Assembly: GCA_010027915.1 (NCBI GenBank)
Contig: RGUG01000077.1
Location: forward strand, 1-6,450
Direction: 5' to 3'
Length of the DNA: 6,450 bases
Origin: a bacterium
GTDB taxonomy: Bacteria; Margulisbacteria; Marinamargulisbacteria; SXXA01
Part shown: positions 1 through 6,450 of the stretch, piece by piece
How the letters are laid out: every line of letters begins with the position of its first letter
How positions within the stretch are numbered: position 1 is the stretch's first letter
Translations under genes and position numbers: made by a program
Notes under the pieces: generated by a model
What the model was told of the DNA's origin: nothing
The model's input: only the letters and a program-made list of their open reading frames with translations
The model's database searches: none

Positions 1-25
1 TTGGTTTCACAAGCCACCCCCCCAT
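1..25 (-). CDS. Possible start of the next gene (only 8 codons visible)
   Basis: Six bases after the rpoN stop, an ATG at 23-25 opens a frame that runs to the left edge (MGGWLVKP). A G-rich stretch at 36-40 could serve as its ribosome site. A GTG at 8-10 in the same frame, with GGGGGTGG shortly upstream, is an alternative start giving MKP. In many bacteria rpoN is followed by hpf (ribosome hibernation factor), so that is a candidate by context only; eight residues cannot identify it. It may equally be non-coding spacer. Confidence 0.2.
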
Positions 26-31
26 TCCCCG

Positions 32-1393
32 TTATCCCCCTGCTTCCCGATGGTAACTGGACCCATACCCACCCTTTAATCGATACTTTGTAACCGTCCG
101 ACGGGCAATCGGGACCCCCCGATCATTCAATCGTACGGTGATCTCTCGGTCCGACATCCCAGGGTGAGACCGACATAAATCCCCCACCATCCACTCCAAT
201 CGCTTGGCCGTCGACCCACACAAACGCAAGGGACACAATTGCCGCAACTGAAACACACCATGCGAAGTCGACACATACTTGCTCGCCACAATCCGAGACA
301 CCGTACTGGGTGATAACCCAATCGCATGGGCCACTTCCTTTTGTAACAATGGCAACAAATACGGTGCCCCATGCTCAAAAAACAACCGCTGCTTGTTTAC
401 CAATACCCTCATTAACGAATCCAATCCCTCCCGGCGACGTTTTAATGTCTCCATCAAAGTCAATGCTTTTTCTTGCTTTTCCAATAAAAATGACCTTGAT
501 GCATCATCCAATGATGGGTCCGCCAACATCGCCTGATACGAGGCCGATACCCCCACCTGTATACCCCGTTCCGATTCTAAATTGGTACAGACCAGTTGCC
601 CCCCTTCACACAATACCTCATAAGACGGGACCACCACCTGATGCACCCTCTCCCCACCAAATCCGGCACCCGGATTGGGAGTTAAATTGTCTCGAATAAA
701 TGATACCAGGGCCTCCACCCCTGACACCGTCAATCCAAAATCCTCACGCAATCGATCGTAACGACCCTCACCAATATCGTCCAAATACCCCTTTACCACC
801 GCTTTTAATAATGACTGCAACCCCTCGTCTTCAAAATCATGGGACTCAATTTGAATGTGTAAACACTCAGCCAGCGTGCGGGCCCCCACCCCATCGGGCT
901 CAAATCCCTGCAATACACGCAACAACGACCGAACCTTGCGATCATCCACACCCCACTGGGATTGAATGGCACCTTTGATGCGATCATACCCTTGTAAATA
1001 ACCACGGGCATCCACCCCTTCAATAAGGGCCATCAACATCGCGTGATCATCATCAGGCAACCCCAACAATAAGGCCTGTTTGATTAAAAATGAACTCAAA
1101 TTAACCTTGTCATCTGGTGCTGAAACCCACTCAGACCAATGCGTTTCAGAAGACGGGGACGCCGATAAGGGGGATGAAGACACACGATACGCATCCAATT
1201 GGTCAGACCGTGTCACCTCTAAATACACATTGTCTTCTATTTCACGTTGAACATGCCCCAACAAATCGGAATAAGACTGTTGAAACAACCGAAACCGCTG
1301 AATCAATTGCGGACTTAATACCTGTCGCATCGATAATTGGGTTTTGATTTGGGTCGTGGGTCGCAACGATAACCGAAACCCACCGGACACCAT
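32..1393 (-). CDS. rpoN: RNA polymerase sigma-54 factor RpoN
   Basis: Sigma-54 directs core RNA polymerase to -24/-12 (GG/GC) promoters and needs AAA+ enhancer-binding activators. The 453-residue protein has the three regions in order. Region I is the activator-responsive Gln/Leu helix (about 10-60, with LSPQLIQRFRLFQQS). Region II is a short, only mildly acidic linker (about 61-95). Region III contains the core-binding hallmark GFEPDGVGARTLAECL (163-178), the helix-turn-helix QKEVAHAIGLSPSTVSRIV (351-369, followed by SKYV), and the RpoN box ARRTVTKYR (430-438; consensus ARRTVAKYR) that reads the -24 element. It is a little shorter than the usual 470-500 residues, partly because the stretch between the helix-turn-helix and the RpoN box is compact. 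The ATG at 1391-1393 fits region I and overlaps the tsaD stop as TAATG, with GGGGGTGG just upstream as a ribosome site. Last complete gene of the unit. Regulated targets cannot be inferred here. Confidence 0.96.
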   Translation of the reverse strand: MVSGGFRLSLRPTTQIKTQLSMRQVLSPQLIQRFRLFQQSYSDLLGHVQREIEDNVYLEVTRSDQLDAYRVSSSPLSASPSSETHWSEWVSAPDDKVNLSSFLIKQALLLGLPDDDHAMLMALIEGVDARGYLQGYDRIKGAIQSQWGVDDRKVRSLLRVLQGFEPDGVGARTLAECLHIQIESHDFEDEGLQSLLKAVVKGYLDDIGEGRYDRLREDFGLTVSGVEALVSFIRDNLTPNPGAGFGGERVHQVVVPSYEVLCEGGQLVCTNLESERGIQVGVSASYQAMLADPSLDDASRSFLLEKQEKALTLMETLKRRREGLDSLMRVLVNKQRLFFEHGAPYLLPLLQKEVAHAIGLSPSTVSRIVASKYVSTSHGVFQLRQLCPLRLCGSTAKRLEWMVGDLCRSHPGMSDREITVRLNDRGVPIARRTVTKYRLKGGYGSSYHREAGG

Positions 1394-1395
1394 TA
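1391..1395 (-). other. TAATG overlap, tsaD stop / rpoN start
   Basis: The tsaD TAA (1395-1393) and the rpoN ATG (1393-1391) share one base. GGGGGTGG ends 4 bases before the ATG, inside the last tsaD codons, so rpoN has a usable ribosome site as well as coupling potential. Confidence 0.85.
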
Positions 1396-2322
1396 CGCCA
1401 CCCCCATATAAGCAGCGGCCACCCCAATCATGGCCGCATTATCCGTGCAATACCGTACGGGGGGCACCACCACGGGTACCCCCACGGAATCCATCAACCG
1501 CTGCCGCAATGCCCGATTGGCCGCCACCCCACCAACCACCACCACCGACTGGGCGTGACATGCCGCCACCGCATGGCTCACTTTTAAACCCACCGACTCC
1601 ATTAACGCTGTTTGAAACGCATGGGCCATATCGGCCCGGTCTTGATCAGAAAAATCAGGGGTCACCCACCGCTTCACTGCGGATTTTAATCCAGAAAAGC
1701 TCATGTCATACGGCACCCCCATCATCGGAATAGGCAACTGAAACCGACCCGGCACCCCCGATACTGCCAATTGCTCCAGGGCCGGACCCGCAGGATAATC
1801 CAACCCCAACAACCGACCCACTTTATCAAAGGCTTCGCCCGCTGCATCGTCTCGGGTCCCCCCCAACTCGTGCCACTCCCGATACGATACCCACTCCCAT
1901 AACAACGTATGCCCACCCGAAATAATCAAGGCCACCGCCGGAAATGACACCGGATCGTCGGATAATAACGAAGAAAAAAGATGCCCCACCAAATGATTCA
2001 CCCCCACCACCGGACACCCCAGCAAATGGCCCAACGTCTGGGCCATCATACGACCTACCACCAACGACCCCTCTAAGCCAGGGTGGGTGGTCACCGCTAT
2101 CTGAGTGGCCATCTCAAGCCCCATCCCCGTGTCTCGATTCAATCCTCGAATCAAGGGGGCCAAGGCCGTCACATGCATACGGGATGCCACCTCCGGCACA
2201 ATCCCCCCGTGCCGGGCATGGGCCGTACTTTGCGTGGCTGATTTCATCCCCACCACCGACCCTTCGGGTGTGACCCATGCCACCGAGGTGTCATCACAAG
2301 AGGTTTCGATGGCTAAAATCAC
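1393..2322 (-). CDS. tsaD: tRNA N6-adenosine threonylcarbamoyltransferase TsaD
   Basis: TsaD (formerly Gcp, YgjD) transfers the threonylcarbamoyl group from TC-AMP to A37 of ANN-decoding tRNAs, working in the cytoplasm with TsaB and TsaE, which are not encoded here; TsaC makes the TC-AMP. The 309-residue product (from GTG 2322) shows IETSCDDTS near the start, GGIVPE, the metal-binding HLVGH (His110 and His114), SGGHT (135-139), DDAAGEAFDK (158-167), SFSGLK (208-213), GGVAANRALR (264-273) and CTDNAAM (292-298, Asp294 completing the metal site). It is somewhat shorter than E. coli TsaD (337 aa), mostly at the C-terminus. Start choice: GTG 2322 gives the usual MILAIETS opening, shares GTGA with the pyrC stop and has GGGAAA upstream. 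GTG 2334 would add four residues but has only a C-rich leader. The stop overlaps the rpoN ATG by one base. One oddity is that the conserved GPGL is HPGL here (residues 80-83). Confidence 0.96.
   Translation of the reverse strand: MILAIETSCDDTSVAWVTPEGSVVGMKSATQSTAHARHGGIVPEVASRMHVTALAPLIRGLNRDTGMGLEMATQIAVTTHPGLEGSLVVGRMMAQTLGHLLGCPVVGVNHLVGHLFSSLLSDDPVSFPAVALIISGGHTLLWEWVSYREWHELGGTRDDAAGEAFDKVGRLLGLDYPAGPALEQLAVSGVPGRFQLPIPMMGVPYDMSFSGLKSAVKRWVTPDFSDQDRADMAHAFQTALMESVGLKVSHAVAACHAQSVVVVGGVAANRALRQRLMDSVGVPVVVPPVRYCTDNAAMIGVAAAYMGVA
2319..2322 (-). other. GTGA overlap, pyrC stop / tsaD start
   Basis: The preferred tsaD GTG (2322-2320) and the pyrC TGA (2321-2319) form a four-base overlap. 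The alternative GTG at 2334 would enlarge the overlap to 16 bases and lacks a purine-rich leader. Confidence 0.65.
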
Positions 2323-3647
2323 ACCATTTCCCACGGGGGTGATAACCGCACCTCTTGGCCCTTGTATGCATCAAAAAAGTCACCCTCGCGATAGACCAAT
2401 TGACCGGACACATACGTGGCAATCGGCGCCCCTGTCACCGACACGCCATCAAATGGCGTCCACCCGCACTGGGTGTGCATCTGACGATGCCTCAACACGC
2501 GTTTGGCTTTTAAATCAATTAACACCAAATCAGCATCAAACCCCTCTTCAATCCGTCCTTTTCCAACCACACCAAACGTCTCAGCCGGACCTTGACACAA
2601 CCAACGGCACACATCGGACAGTTGGCAACGGTTTTGATTCACCGCATGTAAAAACAGCGGCAAACTGGTCTCAACCCCCGGCATCCCCGCATGGGCTTCG
2701 GGATAGGGGTGTGATTTTTCGTCTTGGGTGTGGGGGGCATGATCCGTCCCTACACATGCTATCACACCACTTTTTAATGCCCGCCACAATGCATCGGCAT
2801 GGCGTTTGTCTCGGATCGGGGGATTGATTTTGGCCCATGTACCCCACTTGTCGTATACATCAGGGGCCCACAAAAACAAATGCTGGGGAGACACCTCTGT
2901 ACTCACCAATCCGGGGGTCGCTGATTTTGCTAACCAACTGGCCTCCTCTTGGGTGGTCAAATGACAAATATGTGCCCGTCGATGGTAGCGTTTGGCCAAG
3001 GCCACCACCCGCTTGGTGGCTTTGAGGGCTGCCTCCACCGATCGAATTCGTGGGTGATCATGGGCCGTAGGATCGGGAATGGCCGCCGTCATGGCATCCA
3101 CCACCGACTGGTCTTCAGCATGAACCGCAATCAATCGGTTCCCCGTGGCAAACAATTGCTCTTGTGCCTCATAAGAATCCAACAACAACTGCCCCGTGGT
3201 ACTCCCCATAAACAGTTTAATTCCTGGGACATTCTCAACAGCCAAACACTCACCCACATTATCCGCCGTGGCCGCAATAAAAAAATTATAATGAATCAAT
3301 GAAGTCGCCGCCGCAATCTCTTTTTTGTGGGCAATGGCAGCCTGGGTCGTGGCCGGCGGATGGGTATTGGGCATGTCAAAAAACGACGTCACCCCCCCCG
3401 CTGCCGCCGCACGTGACCCCGTTTCAATCGTTTCTTTCCATTCCAATCCTGGGGTCCGAAAATGGACATGGGGATCAATGACCCCCGGCATCAGGATTAA
3501 CCCGGGCTCGGATACCACCACCTCAGCATGAACAGGCAAATCCCATCCCACTTGCTTGATTTTGCCACGTTCGACCAAAACATCCCCGTTTCTCACACCA
3601 TACGGACCTAAAAAATCAATGGATTTAAATAAAATAGAGTCAATCAT
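2319..3647 (-). CDS. pyrC: Dihydroorotase PyrC (long, class I-like)
   Basis: Dihydroorotase interconverts N-carbamoyl-aspartate and dihydroorotate, the third step of de novo pyrimidine synthesis, in the cytoplasm. The 442-residue amidohydrolase keeps the full metal and substrate set: DPHVHFR (59-64, His60/His62/Arg64), MPNT (92-95), Lys144 in GIKLFMGS (the probable carboxylated bridging Lys), HAED (176-179), HICH (226-229), INPPIR (274-279) and GTDHAPH (300-306) with Asp302. GFDADLVLID (369-378) is the C-terminal beta-sandwich hallmark. MPNT with FMGSTTG resembles the dihydroorotases common in Bacteroidota and some intracellular bacteria more than the Bacillus form; this is a family impression from memory. 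The frame extends upstream to 3701, but ATG 3647 begins the natural MIDSILFK strand and shares ATGA with the lpxB stop, so I chose it. The Shine-Dalgarno is weak, which suits coupling. An eight-G tract codes Gly84-Gly85. Allantoinase or hydantoinase is less likely given the intact dihydroorotase motifs. Confidence 0.93.
   Translation of the reverse strand: MIDSILFKSIDFLGPYGVRNGDVLVERGKIKQVGWDLPVHAEVVVSEPGLILMPGVIDPHVHFRTPGLEWKETIETGSRAAAAGGVTSFFDMPNTHPPATTQAAIAHKKEIAAATSLIHYNFFIAATADNVGECLAVENVPGIKLFMGSTTGQLLLDSYEAQEQLFATGNRLIAVHAEDQSVVDAMTAAIPDPTAHDHPRIRSVEAALKATKRVVALAKRYHRRAHICHLTTQEEASWLAKSATPGLVSTEVSPQHLFLWAPDVYDKWGTWAKINPPIRDKRHADALWRALKSGVIACVGTDHAPHTQDEKSHPYPEAHAGMPGVETSLPLFLHAVNQNRCQLSDVCRWLCQGPAETFGVVGKGRIEEGFDADLVLIDLKAKRVLRHRQMHTQCGWTPFDGVSVTGAPIATYVSGQLVYREGDFFDAYKGQEVRLSPPWEMV
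3644..3647 (-). other. ATGA overlap, lpxB stop / pyrC start
   Basis: The pyrC ATG (3647-3645) and the lpxB TGA (3646-3644) share two bases in a four-base ATGA. This is the typical arrangement for termination-reinitiation coupling. There is little Shine-Dalgarno sequence upstream (AGG directly against the ATG), so pyrC translation probably depends on lpxB translation. Confidence 0.85.
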
Positions 3648-4765
3648 CCTGTTTCTTGCTTTCTGATAAAGGCACCCATATCGGCTACGGCATCCACACA
3701 CTGGTAATCATCCAATAACCCATTAATCCGTACCAACTCTTTTGAAATGGCAGCATATCGCTTGGCATCCGATAACAAGGGTAACATGGCCTTATACAAA
3801 GTAGCCGGATTCACATAATGCCCCACCAATTCGGGAATCACCCGACGCTTTAACAACACATTGGGCAAGGCACAATACCGCATGGTCTTGCCCAAAGAAC
3901 GCCCCAAAAATCGATTCAACCAATACGACATGTCCCCCAACCGATACATCGCCACATGGGGGATGCCATGAATGGCATGAATGAGGGACATTTCACCCAT
4001 TTTAACCAATGACACATGCAAATGCTGAACCCATTCGTGGGGAGGATCAGACACCAACGTTGCCTCGACCCCAGCCCGTGCCAACATCGCTTTAATGGGC
4101 TCTAAAAACAACGGATCGGCCACCGACACCACCACTTGCAACGAATCAAATTGGCGTTGCAACATGGCCACAGACGCCAGGGCAATCGGCAATACCAAGC
4201 GAATTTCTGACCATCGAATACCCGGAAAAACACCCAACATAGGCCGACTGGCTGTCAGTTGATGGGACTGACAAAACGCCTGTCGATCCCCCCCTTTTTG
4301 AACACCTGCCAACGCAGGATGATGCATCAACACCGGTCGACCACCCGAACGACGCACAAAAGACAGTTCGTCAGGGGTGGTCACATATACCTTGGTGGCA
4401 CGACGAATCACCCGTTGAAGCGATGATTTGGACGCCCACTGCACATGACAATCCCCTGCATACACCATGGTAGGAACACCCCACCACATCATCACCGCAC
4501 TCATCCAGCGACAAAACCAACCCGACCCTACCAACACCACCACCACCGGCCGTTCATGCCGAGACAATTGCACCCAATCTCGACACATGCGCACGATCAA
4601 TGGCAAGTGACCCACCCACTCAAAATACCCCACCAACAAGGGGTATACACGGTGGCTCATCCGCAAACTCTGTTCACGGGCCATCAGCGATGTCATCAGC
4701 ATGCGGGCGGTGCGCTCCCCCGCCCCATCGTGGGACACCACCCAAACGGGATGACCCGTTGGCAT
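3644..4765 (-). CDS. lpxB: Divergent LpxB-like (GT19) lipid-A-disaccharide synthase homologue
   Basis: LpxB normally joins UDP-2,3-diacylglucosamine to lipid X at the inner face of the inner membrane, making the lipid A disaccharide. With the ATG at 4765 the product is 373 aa, close to the family's usual ~380. The C-terminal half fits: PGIRWSEI (181-188, family PGSRxxE with Arg184 kept), IPHVAMYRL (268-276), SYWLNRFLG (280-288), LPNVL (300-304) and IPELV (310-314). The N-terminal half fits only in outline: VSHDGAGE (10-17) replaces VAGEASGD, VGSGWFCRW (79-87) replaces the GIDAPDFN block that carries the catalytic Asp of E. coli (D98), and AGDCHVQWASK replaces SPSVWAW. A family segment containing GGPRM seems absent. 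Start choice: GAGG at 4771-4774 lies 5 bases before ATG 4765, and the N-terminus then fits LpxB. ATG 4768, 4795 or 4801 are alternatives; 4801 would overlap thiC by 14 bases. Hydrophobic and Trp/Met-rich stretches suggest membrane association. Family membership is likely; the canonical activity is uncertain. Confidence 0.72.
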   Translation of the reverse strand: MPTGHPVWVVSHDGAGERTARMLMTSLMAREQSLRMSHRVYPLLVGYFEWVGHLPLIVRMCRDWVQLSRHERPVVVVLVGSGWFCRWMSAVMMWWGVPTMVYAGDCHVQWASKSSLQRVIRRATKVYVTTPDELSFVRRSGGRPVLMHHPALAGVQKGGDRQAFCQSHQLTASRPMLGVFPGIRWSEIRLVLPIALASVAMLQRQFDSLQVVVSVADPLFLEPIKAMLARAGVEATLVSDPPHEWVQHLHVSLVKMGEMSLIHAIHGIPHVAMYRLGDMSYWLNRFLGRSLGKTMRYCALPNVLLKRRVIPELVGHYVNPATLYKAMLPLLSDAKRYAAISKELVRINGLLDDYQCVDAVADMGAFIRKQETG

Positions 4766-4770
4766 CATGT

Positions 4771-4774
4771 CCTC
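4771..4774 (-). promoter_or_regulatory. Shine-Dalgarno deciding the lpxB start
   Basis: On the minus strand, GAGG sits 5 bases before the ATG at 4763-4765 and 2 bases before the ATG at 4766-4768. It favours these internal starts over the longer ATG 4801 start, whose leader (GGGTTGG) is poorer and overlaps thiC. The site lies just past the thiC stop (4788-4790), so ribosomes ending thiC could reinitiate here. Confidence 0.55.
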
Positions 4775-4787
4775 AACTGAGCCCCCT

Positions 4788-6450
<1,663 letters not shown>

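Noticed and set aside
310..699. 129-codon plus-strand frame antisense to rpoN
   Set aside because: It is Pro-rich, without recognisable domains, and fully covered by rpoN.
967..981. Sigma-54-like promoter on the plus strand (TGGCAC-N5-ATGC, GG-N10-GC)
   Set aside because: The spacing matches, but it lies antisense within rpoN with no plus-strand gene downstream, and such short matches arise by chance.
2105..2827. 240-codon open frame on the plus strand
   Set aside because: It is antisense to pyrC and tsaD, Pro/His/Thr-rich and low in complexity, a shadow of the G-rich coding strand.
3648..3701. Longer pyrC start adding 18 residues (MCGCRSRYGC...)
   Set aside because: It overlaps lpxB by 58 bases, the extra residues are Cys/Arg-rich and unlike dihydroorotases, and ATG 3647 gives a standard ATGA junction and a natural N-terminus.
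4288..4299. A5G7 tract in lpxB as a programmed frameshift site
   Set aside because: In the reading frame (CAA AAA GGG GGG GAT) it does not fit the X XXY YYZ slippery pattern, and the zero frame already gives the full-length protein.
4525..4550. CCACCACCAC-like repeat
   Set aside because: It encodes the Val-rich strand VVVVLVG of the LpxB-like protein; it is codon repetition and not a separate repeat element.

Overview
The window is wholly coding, and every gene I can support lies on the minus strand. In transcription order (right to left) they are thiC (thiamine pyrimidine synthase, 5' end cut off by the window edge), an lpxB-like glycosyltransferase gene, pyrC (dihydroorotase), tsaD (tRNA t6A37 synthesis) and rpoN (sigma-54). 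A few codons of a possible further gene follow rpoN at the left edge. No plus-strand gene, RNA gene, mobile element, CRISPR array or convincing terminator is visible. No gene-free stretch exceeds about 30 bases.

Junctions are extremely tight. thiC and lpxB are 22 bases apart with my preferred start, or overlap by 14 bases with the longest one. lpxB and pyrC share ATGA. pyrC and tsaD share GTGA with the preferred tsaD start. tsaD and rpoN share one base in TAATG. This strongly suggests one polycistronic, translationally coupled unit that also extends beyond both window edges. Its promoter, and any TPP riboswitch for thiC, would lie to the right of the window.

The organism is a bacterium. An LpxB-family protein implies a lipid A-type outer membrane (diderm), and sigma-54 points the same way without proving it. 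The dihydroorotase resembles the long type with MPNT and FMGS-TG motifs. I cannot assign a phylum. Composition is moderate in GC with a strong strand bias: the coding strand is G-rich, Gly-Gly pairs are often written GGG GGG, and this produces many G6-G8 tracts.

The genes do not form one pathway. They cover thiamine, lipid A, pyrimidine and tRNA-modification functions plus an alternative sigma factor. The most unusual element is the LpxB-like protein. It keeps the C-terminal nucleotide-binding layout of family GT19 but has lost or replaced several N-terminal signature residues and a segment of about 20 residues. I found no clearly new multi-gene system. The best leads are this divergent LpxB homologue and the unusual co-operonic arrangement ending in rpoN.
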